Shown: positions 25,733-34,878 of the stretch, one piece after another
Position numbering within the stretch: position 1 is the first letter of the stretch
How the letters are laid out: each line of letters begins with the position of its first letter
Assembly (NCBI GenBank): GCA_944323395.1
Contig: CALUSI010000017.1
Span: 1-40,438 of the forward strand
Length of the DNA: 40,438 bases
Source of the DNA: Candidatus Gastranaerophilales bacterium
GTDB taxonomy: Bacteria > Cyanobacteriota > Vampirovibrionia > Gastranaerophilales > Gastranaerophilaceae
Direction of reading: 5' to 3'
Notes under the pieces: model-generated
What the model saw: the letters and a program-made list of their open reading frames with translations, nothing else
The model's database searches: none
What the model was told of the DNA's origin: nothing
Translations under genes and position numbers: made by a program

Positions 25733-28483
25733 ATGAAAAGATTCTTTTTAAAATTATTTATATTAATTCTGGTTTTGTTTTTTGCAGCTGTATTTGCATA
25801 TACAAAGGTTTTGCCTTTTTTGGTATCCAATAGTCATGTAATATCCATTGTTGAAAAAACTGCAAAAAAGTGTGCTGACGTTGATATAATTATAAAAACT
25901 CCGGAGTTAAAAACTGGCTTAAATCCAATAATAGAATTTAAGACTGATAAAATTTTTGTTTCAAAAAATAATGAAAAATTATTTGCCGTTAGTGATTTTG
26001 ATTTATCTATATCTTTTGAAGAAATTTTGAAAAAAAAGATTAAAATCAATAGATTTGGTGCAGATAAGTTCTTTATTGATGTTGATAATTTGTTACGTGC
26101 TTTTAAAATTGATAACACAAATACTTCGTCTAAGAAATCCGATTTCTATTTCGATTTTTATGATTCAGTTCTATTTTTAAATGAATGTTATGTGTCTTAT
26201 ATTTTAGATAATGGTACAAAAGTTAGGTTAAAAGCTACAAATTTAAACGTTGATAATACTCAAAAAATTGAAAGATTTGTCCATATTAACTTTGACGGAG
26301 AAATTATAAAAAATAACAGAACAGTAAAGTTTTCGTTCAAAGATGAAGATAAAATTGTAATTAAAAATAAGCACATTTATGTGAACGATTGTCCATTAAC
26401 AATTAATCAGTCTAAGATGTTTTTTAATGCAGAAGCATCCAAAGAAAAAGGATATAGATTAACTGTATTTGCCAAAAGATTTTTTATTCAGGATGTAATA
26501 AAGTTATTAAAAACAAATGTTGTTGAGAATAATATAAATGATGTATTAATCTTTTTGAAGCGTATTAATGGTGATTTTGATTTTAGTGTAACGCTAACAA
26601 AAAATGATATAACAGGAAATATTAAGCTGAATAAACTTTCTTCAAAACTTACAGCACTCGCAAATATGCCATTTACTCTATCTCAAGGCAATATTCAAAT
26701 TACTAAAAATAATCTTATATTAAAAGATTTTAAAGGTTTTTATGATAATAAACCTTCAAATGAATTTAGTTTTAATGGCACTGTTGCTGATTATATGAAA
26801 ACGGTTGATACCAATATTGATATGACTGCACTTTTAACAAATGATTTTGTTGGAAAGTATCTTTCTGAAACTGCAATGATACCTTTAACATTAGTAGGTA
26901 AAGATAAAGCTAAGATATTAATTCATTCTCTTGGTGCTGATACAGATGTAATATTAATGGGAAAAATATCTAAGGGTAATGATATTTTGGTTGATGGTGC
27001 TTCTTTAAGTCCTGTTAATTATGATAGAGCATTAAAGGCTGATGTTCATATAAAAGGTGATATTGTAAATATCGAAACAATTAATTACTATATTGCAAAA
27101 GAAATAAATAAAGAGTCAAAAGGAATAAAACCAATTTTGACTTTAAATGGTAATATGCGAATTTCTGATGCAAAGATATTAGATTTGGGATTTGAAATTC
27201 CAAATCCTTTACCTAGTGAATTTTTAAATGTTTTAATTGGGCAAAAATTATTTAAAGGCGGTAAATTTTCCGGTAATATGCACTACATCGATAATGGCAA
27301 TTATCCTGTTATTGATGCTGATTTAACTGCTGAAAAAATTAGAATTCCCTCACAACGTTTAGTACTAAGGAATGGTAAAATTACTACTAATAAAAATTTA
27401 ATAAAAATTAATGCTGATGGTAAATTCAGAAGAAGTTCATATGTGTTTAATGGTGAAATAGTAAATGCTATCAAATATCCAATTGTAATAAAACATACAG
27501 ATATGACTATAGATAATTTAGATATAGCAAGAGTAATGAAGGCATTTTCTCAGCCTGTTCAAACTCCTTCTCTTACGGAAGAAGTTGTCGATGAAGAAAA
27601 TGATGACAATGTTGCAATGACTTTTGATGTAAAAAACTTGATAGTTGAAGAATCTCTGGTACATATAATAAAAGGTTCTTATAAAGAAATTAATTTTTCT
27701 AATGTAAAAGCAAAAATGTCATTGGATAAAGAAAGTGTATTTAAACTAAAATCAAATAGATTTGAAATAGCAGAAGGGCACTCATCTGCTGATATTAATT
27801 GTGATTTAAAAAATCAAAAATATAATATAAAGCTTGGTATTAAAGATGTTAACTCTGATTTGATGTCAACTGCTATACTAAATTTAAAGCGAGAAATATC
27901 AGGTAAAGCCAGTGGTTTAATTGATTTGTACACTGATGATTCATTAAAATTAAACGGTTCAATAAAGTTTATAGTTAAAAATGGAACTATTCAAAAAATT
28001 GGTTTAATAGAATATGTATTGAAGTTTGCTGCTTTATTTAGAAATCCATTAGCAATGATAAGTCCATCTATATTTTCTGATTTAGTTAATATCCCAGAAG
28101 GAAATTTTGATAAAATTACCGGTGATTTAAAATTAAAAGATAATAAAGTAGAACTAATGAGAATAAAATCTCAATCTCCGCAATTAAGTGCATATATAGT
28201 AGGATGTTATAACCTTGAAAATAATGATGCAATTCTACGTATTTACACAAAATTTAGTAATAGAAATAAAGGTTTTGCAGGATTTTTAAGAAACTTTTCA
28301 TTAAATAGTTTAGCAAACAGAATTCCACTTAATAGTAGAAATGATTCTAATTATTATGCTGCTGAACTTTCTCAACTACCTCCAATTGATGCAGAAGAAA
28401 AAGATTGTCAAATCTTTCTTACTAAAGTCGATGGAGATGTACAAACAAATAATTTCATATCTTCATTGAAAAAAATTAAATAG
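25733..28483 (+). CDS. Large AsmA-like membrane-anchored protein (second copy)
   Basis: 916 residues from the ATG at 25733. An earlier in-frame start would run through the opposite-strand WG gene and add 56 residues ahead of the membrane anchor, so it is rejected. An N-terminal anchor (about 3-24) is followed by a long beta-rich exported region. The C-terminal 200 residues carry the AsmA-like pattern GLIDLYTDDSLKLNGSIKF, then an amphipathic helix and DKITGDLKLKDNKVELMRI, with ENNDAILRIYTKFSNR near the end. It is probably an inter-membrane lipid-transfer or envelope-assembly protein. Little sequence identity to the first copy is visible by eye, but size, topology and location match. Confidence 0.7.
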   Translation: MKRFFLKLFILILVLFFAAVFAYTKVLPFLVSNSHVISIVEKTAKKCADVDIIIKTPELKTGLNPIIEFKTDKIFVSKNNEKLFAVSDFDLSISFEEILKKKIKINRFGADKFFIDVDNLLRAFKIDNTNTSSKKSDFYFDFYDSVLFLNECYVSYILDNGTKVRLKATNLNVDNTQKIERFVHINFDGEIIKNNRTVKFSFKDEDKIVIKNKHIYVNDCPLTINQSKMFFNAEASKEKGYRLTVFAKRFFIQDVIKLLKTNVVENNINDVLIFLKRINGDFDFSVTLTKNDITGNIKLNKLSSKLTALANMPFTLSQGNIQITKNNLILKDFKGFYDNKPSNEFSFNGTVADYMKTVDTNIDMTALLTNDFVGKYLSETAMIPLTLVGKDKAKILIHSLGADTDVILMGKISKGNDILVDGASLSPVNYDRALKADVHIKGDIVNIETINYYIAKEINKESKGIKPILTLNGNMRISDAKILDLGFEIPNPLPSEFLNVLIGQKLFKGGKFSGNMHYIDNGNYPVIDADLTAEKIRIPSQRLVLRNGKITTNKNLIKINADGKFRRSSYVFNGEIVNAIKYPIVIKHTDMTIDNLDIARVMKAFSQPVQTPSLTEEVVDEENDDNVAMTFDVKNLIVEESLVHIIKGSYKEINFSNVKAKMSLDKESVFKLKSNRFEIAEGHSSADINCDLKNQKYNIKLGIKDVNSDLMSTAILNLKREISGKASGLIDLYTDDSLKLNGSIKFIVKNGTIQKIGLIEYVLKFAALFRNPLAMISPSIFSDLVNIPEGNFDKITGDLKLKDNKVELMRIKSQSPQLSAYIVGCYNLENNDAILRIYTKFSNRNKGFAGFLRNFSLNSLANRIPLNSRNDSNYYAAELSQLPPIDAEEKDCQIFLTKVDGDVQTNNFISSLKKIK

Positions 28484-28522
28484 TTAAACAAAAAAAATAT
28501 TTGTATTAAAATATAAATGTAA

Positions 28523-28593
28523 TCCCGTTTCGTCTAATGGTAGGACGCAAAACTCTGGATTTTGCTATTGAGGTTCGAATCCTTAAACGGGAG
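28523..28593 (+). tRNA. tRNA-Gln (anticodon CTG)
   Basis: A complete 71-base cloverleaf. The acceptor stem TCCCGTT pairs with AACGGGA. The D arm is GTC/GAC with loop TAATGGTAG. The anticodon stem CAAAA/TTTTG has loop CTCTGGA (anticodon at 28555-28557), followed by a four-base variable loop. The T arm is TGAGG/CCTTA with loop TTCGAAT. The U1-A72 pair and G73 discriminator are glutamine-tRNA identity features. CCA is not encoded. A 67-residue ORF begins 23 bases after its 3' end. Confidence 0.93.
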
Positions 28594-28615
28594 TTTTATT
28601 TTAAAGGAGTATATT

Positions 28616-28819
28616 ATGTTTCACGTAATTACAGAAAGAGATTATTCTGAATTCTCAAGAAAACAAATTGGTGAATATACCAGTTTTGAAAAAGCATTGG
28701 AAGTAGCTCAAAATGCTATAAAAGGTAAAGAAGGCTTAAGATATATAATTGAGAAAACAGATGGTCATATTGATAGTTACGGAAATCAAATTGTAACAGT
28801 TGTTGCAGAAAGCGAATAG
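28616..28819 (+). CDS. Small hypothetical protein behind tRNA-Gln
   Basis: 67 residues from the ATG at 28616, fixed by AAAGGAG seven to eight bases upstream; a longer frame would start inside the tRNA. It is soluble and acidic/basic mixed, predicted alpha/beta (SFEKALEVAQNAIKGKEG helix, then strands YIIEKTD and QIVTVVAE). I do not recognise the family. It probably shares a transcript with the tRNA, because there is no terminator between them and only 22 bases of spacer. Confidence 0.65.
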   Translation: MFHVITERDYSEFSRKQIGEYTSFEKALEVAQNAIKGKEGLRYIIEKTDGHIDSYGNQIVTVVAESE

Positions 28820-28855
28820 TTATTATTTCATTTCCATTATTTCAAATATACTCAA

Positions 28856-29932
28856 TTAATATTTAAACCTTTTTGCACCATATCTATGGTGCTTATATAG
28901 TTCTTTTATATCTTTATCAAAATACTTAAAATATATTTTCTTCTTTAATTTTATAAAGAAATTATCTTGTTCTATTTTTTTATCATTTGTGTTTTGAAAA
29001 TAAAAAGAATAAAACTCAGTTATAAAGTTTTGTTTAATTGCAATTTCATTCATTTTCTGCGCCAGATTTATAAAATAATTATCAATTTTATAATTTGTTA
29101 CTCTGGAATACCTAGCATCAATATCGATAATTAGATTTCTAACACCCAATTTTTTAGCAATTTTTAAGAATTTTTTAAACTCAGATATATTGTCATTATA
29201 TGTAGGAATAATAATATATTTTAATCTTATAGCATCTCTGGATTTTTCTGTAGATGCATATTTTTTTAAACTATTAATAACTTTATTAAATGCATCAACT
29301 CGTTTTATTTTTTGGAACGTTCTTCTACTACCACAATCTAGAGAAACAATTATGTAAGTAGTCGCTTTATCCATTGCTTGAAAGAGTTTGTCTGAGTATT
29401 TAATCGCATTAGTTGGAACAAATACTCTTGCATAATTATTAATAGCAAAAAGGTCTAACAGTTCATCACATTCATGATATATAGTGAACTCTCCACCTCC
29501 AATATGCAATTCACAACCTTTTTTTATTATTCCTTGTTCTTTAAAAGATTTTAAGACAGGAAGTATCCTATATGTATTATTTGTTCGTTCATATAGTTCA
29601 TGGTTATTTGTACAATATATACAATCAGCATTACAAATACTAAAATGAGTAATTGTTATATAATCTATGTATTCTTCGTCATCCCAATCTTGTTTTTCTA
29701 TATGATAACAAGAATAACACTCTTTTGGACAGCTACCTTTTTTAAATAAAGAAACATGTTTATTAATTCTTTCAAATAAATCATCTTTGGATATTATTTG
29801 ACCATTATAATTATCATAAATCAATGGAGGAACTTGTCCATCGATTTGATCGACAGGCGAAAAACAGCAAGACGTTAATATATCATTAAAGAAACATAAA
29901 CCGTGTTTTAATATTTTACAACATTTGTACAT
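28856..29932 (-). CDS. Radical SAM protein of unknown function
   Basis: 358 residues. The radical SAM cluster motif is CNADCIYC (C100, C104, C107), followed by the GGGEFTIY turn (GGE-like motif) and a partial TIM barrel (VPTNAIKYSD, YIIVSLDCGSR, LKYIIIPTYND, LIIDIDARYSR). The N-terminal 80 residues hold eight more cysteines (C4, C5, C13, C22, C23, C68, C72, C75), enough to bind an auxiliary cluster. The substrate is unknown. It sits seven bases behind ribH, so it is probably in the ribF-ribH transcription unit, but a flavin link is not shown. Confidence 0.8.
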   Translation of the reverse strand: MYKCCKILKHGLCFFNDILTSCCFSPVDQIDGQVPPLIYDNYNGQIISKDDLFERINKHVSLFKKGSCPKECYSCYHIEKQDWDDEEYIDYITITHFSICNADCIYCTNNHELYERTNNTYRILPVLKSFKEQGIIKKGCELHIGGGEFTIYHECDELLDLFAINNYARVFVPTNAIKYSDKLFQAMDKATTYIIVSLDCGSRRTFQKIKRVDAFNKVINSLKKYASTEKSRDAIRLKYIIIPTYNDNISEFKKFLKIAKKLGVRNLIIDIDARYSRVTNYKIDNYFINLAQKMNEIAIKQNFITEFYSFYFQNTNDKKIEQDNFFIKLKKKIYFKYFDKDIKELYKHHRYGAKRFKY

Positions 29933-29939
29933 AAGTTAA

Positions 29940-30404
29940 TTATATATTAGATATCAAATTTGACATTTCAATTGCAGATTTAGCAGCATCAGCACCTTTA
30001 TTTCCTGCTTTTGTACCTGCTCTTTCAATTGCTTGTTCAATATTATCACAAGTTAGTACACCAAATATAACAGGTATTTCAGTTTCAAGACCAACAGATG
30101 CAATACCTTTTGAAACTTCAGCACAGACATAATCATAATGAGATGTTGAACCTTTAATAACTGCACCAAGAGCTATTATTGCATTATATTTACTTGTTTT
30201 TGCAGCTTTTTTAGCAATTAAAGGAATTTCAAATGCTCCTGGAACCCATAATATATCAATATTTTCTTTTTTTGCACCATGTCTAACGAGCTCATCGATA
30301 GCACCTGACAACAACTTTGAACTTATAAATTCATTAAATCTTGCTACTATAATGCAGAATTTTTCATTATTTACTGTTAACATTCCCTCTATAATATTTG
30401 GCAT
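29940..30404 (-). CDS. ribH: 6,7-dimethyl-8-ribityllumazine synthase
   Basis: 154 residues from the ATG ending at 30404, which has a near-perfect AAGGAGATATT ribosome binding site; 15 further residues upstream are rejected. It makes the riboflavin precursor lumazine. Motifs: [16 protein letters not shown] (substrate loop), [24 protein letters not shown] with the catalytic His, and [11 protein letters not shown]. ribF lies upstream on the same strand; ribBA, ribD and ribE are not in the window, and no FMN riboswitch is seen. Confidence 0.96.
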   Translation of the reverse strand: MPNIIEGMLTVNNEKFCIIVARFNEFISSKLLSGAIDELVRHGAKKENIDILWVPGAFEIPLIAKKAAKTSKYNAIIALGAVIKGSTSHYDYVCAEVSKGIASVGLETEIPVIFGVLTCDNIEQAIERAGTKAGNKGADAAKSAIEMSNLISNI

Positions 30405-30490
30405 AATATCTCCTTGGTGTTTCTTATAACTTGATTTTACAATATTCAAAAAAAATATAAAAGTTAAAAAAATAAATGTTTACATGTTTT

Positions 30491-31438
30491 TTAAAAACTT
30501 TTGTGTGAAAATTCAAAATGACCTTTTAAAAAATGTTTATAGATCTCTACGAAGGCAATATCTCTATATATTTGAGCTTTTAATTTTTCAATATTATCAA
30601 ATCTCATTTGATTGCGAATTTTTGCTATGAATTCGATTTTTATTTTTTCTCCATATATATTTTTATCAAAATTAAGGATATGGACCTCTGTTTTCTGATT
30701 TGTAGAGTTGTTTACTGTTGGCGCAAAACCGTAATTTAGGATACCATTATATCGATTATTATCAACGGTTACTTCTACAAAATATACACCATGCGGCACT
30801 TTTATTTTTTCTTCGGGATAAATTATATTTGCGCTTGGATATCCTAGCTTTCTTGCTAGTTGTTCCCCTTTTATTACTCTTCCTTCAATAAAGAATTTAT
30901 ACCCTAATAATTTATTTGCATTATAGAAATCTCCTAGATGTAATAAATTTCTAATTACAGAACAGCTTACAATTTTATCTTGAACAACAAATGGTGGAAC
31001 TTCGAAGTACATATAATCATATTTTTCTTCATTTTTTCGTAAAAAATCGCTATCACCTTCCTTATTAAATCCAAAATGGTGATTAAATCCTGTTGTTATG
31101 GCTACTGGAGAAAAATAATTAATTAAAATCTTTTCAAGATAGTCATTTGCTTTCATTGAAGCTATTTCAGAAAAGTCTAAAAGAACTATATTATCTATAC
31201 CTATTTTTTCCATAATATTAAGTTTGTCTTCCAAAGACAATATTTGTTCCACTTTTTCATTTGTAAGAATATTCAAAGGATGTGATTTGAATGTAATAAC
31301 TGTTGATTCAGTATTATTTTTTTTTGCCACATTTATCGCATTTTTAAGTACAACTCTATGGCCAAGATGTATACCATCAAAAAAGCCTAAAGCTAATGAA
31401 GATTTATGAATATATGTTAATTCATTCCAAATGCGCAT
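30491..31438 (-). CDS. ribF: Bifunctional riboflavin kinase / FAD synthetase
   Basis: 315 residues. The N-terminal FMN adenylyltransferase domain has LGFFDGIHLGHRVVL (about 17-31) and GFNHHFGFNKEGD. The C-terminal riboflavin kinase domain has KLGYPSANI and YFVEVTV...NYGFAPTVN, ending with the IEFIAKIRNQMRF helix region typical of RibF. Together these make FMN and FAD from riboflavin. It is first in the likely ribF-ribH-radical SAM unit and diverges from the GH13 gene with 63 bases between starts. Confidence 0.96.
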   Translation of the reverse strand: MRIWNELTYIHKSSLALGFFDGIHLGHRVVLKNAINVAKKNNTESTVITFKSHPLNILTNEKVEQILSLEDKLNIMEKIGIDNIVLLDFSEIASMKANDYLEKILINYFSPVAITTGFNHHFGFNKEGDSDFLRKNEEKYDYMYFEVPPFVVQDKIVSCSVIRNLLHLGDFYNANKLLGYKFFIEGRVIKGEQLARKLGYPSANIIYPEEKIKVPHGVYFVEVTVDNNRYNGILNYGFAPTVNNSTNQKTEVHILNFDKNIYGEKIKIEFIAKIRNQMRFDNIEKLKAQIYRDIAFVEIYKHFLKGHFEFSHKSF

Positions 31439-31501
31439 AATCTAATTATAGACAAAAATAAAATAATGTTGAATACTAAAAGAGGAGATAAATAATAATT
31501 C

Positions 31502-33619
31502 ATGCATAAAGTAAATAGAATAAAGAATATAAATAGATTAAAAACTCCTTGTGTATTTGATACTTGGAATAATCATTTTGGTGCTTATTTTTTAGATAAT
31601 GGTGATTCATTTTTTAGGTTATTTACATTTTCAGATGTTAAAAAGGTTGAGCTAGAAGTTAAACCATTCAATAAACAGATTCAAAAATATGATATGAATT
31701 ATACAGGTGGGGGCATATGGCAGTTAGAACTACCTGCAGGAACAGTTCAACACGCTGATAGATATCGTTTTATTATTTATTATAAAGATGAGGTTCTACC
31801 TGTTAAAGATCCTTGTTCAATGTGGCAAGATTCTTATTTTAAATGGTCAAGAATATATGATCATGCTTTATATAATTGGACTGACAAAGAATGGATGTGC
31901 TGTGAAGATGAAAGAAGAATAAGTCGATTATCAAATGAAACAAATAGATTAACTCCGGTTAGTGCATTAAAAATATATGAATTACATATTGGTACATTTA
32001 CAGATAAAGGTACATTTATTTCTGCAAAAGAAAAGTTAGAAAAGCTTTCGGAAGAACTAAATTTTAATGCAATAGAAATCATGCCCGTAGAAAATACATA
32101 CTCATTTAACTGGGGTTATGATGGTGTTGATAAATATGCGCCAAATCATACGTACGGTACGCCTGATGATTTAAAAGAATTAATTGATTATGCTCATAAA
32201 TGCGGACTCAATGTAATAATGGATATAGTTCCAAATCATTTAGGCCCTGATATTGCTGAGTTGCAAAAAACAGGTCCATATACAAATGGTGAAAATTGTT
32301 TTGGTTATAAGTTTAATTTTGAGAAAGATTCAAATAGTATACAGGTTAGAGATTTTATTATAGGAGCTGCATTAAATTGGATAGTAAATTATCATTGTGA
32401 CGGTTTGCGCGTTGATATGACAAAATTTATGTGTAGCGATTATACAATGAAGCAAATGGCAGCAGAAATTAATTTCCACGCACCTGATGCCTTTTTGATA
32501 GCAGAAGATGGAAGAGATAATGATTCAAGGGTAATTCAGCCTTTTCCATATTCTGAAAAAGAAGAAAATGAGCTAAACCATGAAGCATATATTGCAAAAA
32601 TAAGAAATAATAATATTTCTCTCTCTTCTTTAGGCTTTGATTCAGAGTGGGATTTTCCTTTTCATAAAGAAATTGCATCTATGATATTAGGAGCTTGGGA
32701 TGGAAGAAGAAGAAATTTATCTTCTTTTGATTATTCATTAAGAGCTGCTCAAACAAGAGTAAAATATGCAATGAGCCATGATGAAATAGGTAACATAGAT
32801 GGGACTCGTTTAATTTCTAAAATAGTTGTTAATGAGTTAAAATTATGCGAAAAAATGAATACTTGTTCTGAAAGTGAAAAATGTAAGTTAATGGCGCATG
32901 CATCACATAATATATTAGTTGCGCTAGTTACAGGTGCACTTGAAAAAATGTCTGATAATGAACGAATTGCTTTTTATAATGAAAACAACATCGCAGTCGA
33001 TATTCCTGTTGAAAAAGTCAAAAATGCATATTATAACGCTATACAAATGCATATGCTTGCTATTGGAAAAGTTTATTCAATTCCCGGACCTAAGATGGTT
33101 TTTCAAGGTGATGAATCTGCTAATTTGTCTTATTTTAAGTTCTTTAGAAAATTTTCAATAGGACCTGAAACTTATCTAAAAGATAAAGGTTATGAACCAG
33201 GCTTACCTGCTTTTCTTGATTCCAAACTTTCTGCTGTTAAAGTTTCGGATAGTTATTCCTATATAAATAAATGTGTTGAAGAATTTGTAAGAGATTTAAA
33301 TTTATTATGTGAGCATTACATAGCTCTTTCTTCAGGTCATATTGAAAAATCATTTATCTTTGAACAGTCTGATACACATGCAATTCATTGTAAGAAGATA
33401 TATAATGAAGTCTTCTCTATTTCAAATTTTTCAGCAAAAGCTTATTATAAAAACTATGGAATAATGTTCCCTAAAGGGAAATGGAGAGAAATATTTAATT
33501 CTGATAGGCTTGAATATTTTGGTGAAAACAAATATCTAAATGAAGGTATTATAAAAGAGCAATTCTCATACGTATCTTTACCTGCATATGGCATAATTTT
33601 CTTTGAAAAAGTCGTATAA
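31502..33619 (+). CDS. GH13 alpha-glucan-active enzyme (branching enzyme/TreZ-like)
   Basis: 705 residues. An N-terminal beta-sandwich (about 20-125) is followed by a GH13 barrel and a C-terminal beta domain. Conserved GH13 regions: YELHIGTFTDKGTF, NWGYDGVDKYAPNHTYG, DIVPNHLGP (region I), DGLRVDMTK with the nucleophile Asp near 303, LIAEDG with the acid/base Glu near 334, and MSHDEIGN with the third Asp near 426. The layout recalls glycogen branching enzyme and maltooligosyltrehalose trehalohydrolase; which one is undecided. AGGAG is 14 bases from ATG, an unusually long gap. No other glycogen or trehalose gene is near. Confidence 0.88.
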   Translation: MHKVNRIKNINRLKTPCVFDTWNNHFGAYFLDNGDSFFRLFTFSDVKKVELEVKPFNKQIQKYDMNYTGGGIWQLELPAGTVQHADRYRFIIYYKDEVLPVKDPCSMWQDSYFKWSRIYDHALYNWTDKEWMCCEDERRISRLSNETNRLTPVSALKIYELHIGTFTDKGTFISAKEKLEKLSEELNFNAIEIMPVENTYSFNWGYDGVDKYAPNHTYGTPDDLKELIDYAHKCGLNVIMDIVPNHLGPDIAELQKTGPYTNGENCFGYKFNFEKDSNSIQVRDFIIGAALNWIVNYHCDGLRVDMTKFMCSDYTMKQMAAEINFHAPDAFLIAEDGRDNDSRVIQPFPYSEKEENELNHEAYIAKIRNNNISLSSLGFDSEWDFPFHKEIASMILGAWDGRRRNLSSFDYSLRAAQTRVKYAMSHDEIGNIDGTRLISKIVVNELKLCEKMNTCSESEKCKLMAHASHNILVALVTGALEKMSDNERIAFYNENNIAVDIPVEKVKNAYYNAIQMHMLAIGKVYSIPGPKMVFQGDESANLSYFKFFRKFSIGPETYLKDKGYEPGLPAFLDSKLSAVKVSDSYSYINKCVEEFVRDLNLLCEHYIALSSGHIEKSFIFEQSDTHAIHCKKIYNEVFSISNFSAKAYYKNYGIMFPKGKWREIFNSDRLEYFGENKYLNEGIIKEQFSYVSLPAYGIIFFEKVV

Positions 33620-33623
33620 TACC

Positions 33624-34877
33624 TTATATTCTTTCTAATACGTAATTTATAGCACCTTTATTTTCATCGAAAACTGATTTGGCATTGATGCAAAATTCAT
33701 TGTATTCATCTTTATTACTATATAAATTTATTAAACTATTAATAAATTCTGTCTCATCATTTACAATTTTTGCACATTTCTTATTTGTAAGAATTTTATA
33801 CACATCTTTAAAATTAAATGTAGATGGACCTGAAATGACAGGTTTATTCCATATTGTTGCTTCAAGAGGATTATGCCCGCCTGTTCCTGAAAAACTTCCA
33901 CCTATATAAGCCGCATAGCAAATAGAAAATAATTTTGATAATTCTCCCATTGTATCAAGCAGAATAATATCATTATCAATGAAATTATCATTTTTTGAAC
34001 GTTTTCCCCATTTTAGTCCTGATTCATTTAAAAGTTTAATTACTTCCTCATACCGTTGAGGGTGTCTTGGAGCAATTAATAATTTTGAATCTTCATATTC
34101 TTTTTTTAGTTTAGAAAAAGCATTTAATACAATAATATCTTCTGGATTATGTGTGCTTGCAGCAATAAAAATTCTATAATCTTTAGTCTTTAACTCGTCT
34201 TCAAATTGTTGAATTTCTTTATGAGATAAATTAGGTGTTATATCAAACTTCAAATTTCCCATAACATCTACTTTATCAGATTTTGCGCCAATATCTAAAA
34301 TTCTTTTTGCATCGTCATTTGATTGCATAAAAATTTTTGTATATCTGTTTAAAATTGGAGATAAAAACAATTTGATTTTTTTATACCCTTCATATGAATG
34401 TGGTGAAATTCTACCGTTTACACAATATACTTTTATTCCTTTTAGTTTAGCAATAGATATAAAACAAGGCCAAATTTCTGTTTCTGCAATTATTATTTTT
34501 TCGGGTTTGAAAGTATTAAAAAATGATAATACGCTAAAAAAGAAATCATATGGGAAATAAGTGATTTTATCAGCTATATCTTTAAATACTTTTTTGGCAA
34601 TTTCTTGCCCTGTTTTTGTTGTAGTTGTTATTATAATAATTTCATCTGGATGTTTTTTTCTGTATTCGCTTACTAAGTCTTTTATTGCATTTGTTTCACC
34701 AACAGATACTGCGTGGAAAATTGTTGTATTATCCTTCTTATTTTTTTTGAAAGAATAAAATCCAATTTTTTCAAAAAAACCAGCTCTAAACTTAGGTTGT
34801 ATTATGAAAGCCAATAATATGAATGGTATAAATATTATTGTTAGAACTATCAATACAATATTATATAGAATTACCAT
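33624..34877 (-). CDS. waaA: 3-deoxy-D-manno-octulosonic acid transferase (Kdo transferase)
   Basis: 417 residues. It adds Kdo to lipid A precursors, so the cell should make LPS. An N-terminal membrane anchor (about 4-28) precedes a GT-B fold. Motifs are FHAVSVGETNA with the catalytic Glu, AETEIWPCFI, VNGRISPHSYEGY, AASTHNPED, APRHPQRYEEV and GGSFSGTGGHNPLEA. It begins one base after secA on the same strand and abuts the convergent GH13 gene (four bases), with no terminator visible. Confidence 0.95.
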   Translation of the reverse strand: MVILYNIVLIVLTIIFIPFILLAFIIQPKFRAGFFEKIGFYSFKKNKKDNTTIFHAVSVGETNAIKDLVSEYRKKHPDEIIIITTTTKTGQEIAKKVFKDIADKITYFPYDFFFSVLSFFNTFKPEKIIIAETEIWPCFISIAKLKGIKVYCVNGRISPHSYEGYKKIKLFLSPILNRYTKIFMQSNDDAKRILDIGAKSDKVDVMGNLKFDITPNLSHKEIQQFEDELKTKDYRIFIAASTHNPEDIIVLNAFSKLKKEYEDSKLLIAPRHPQRYEEVIKLLNESGLKWGKRSKNDNFIDNDIILLDTMGELSKLFSICYAAYIGGSFSGTGGHNPLEATIWNKPVISGPSTFNFKDVYKILTNKKCAKIVNDETEFINSLINLYSNKDEYNEFCINAKSVFDENKGAINYVLERI

Positions 34878-34878
34878 T

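Noticed and set aside
30405-31501. FMN riboswitch controlling the rib genes
   Set aside because: The 63-base region before ribF and the 86-base gap before ribH are too short and show no conserved FMN-box segments.
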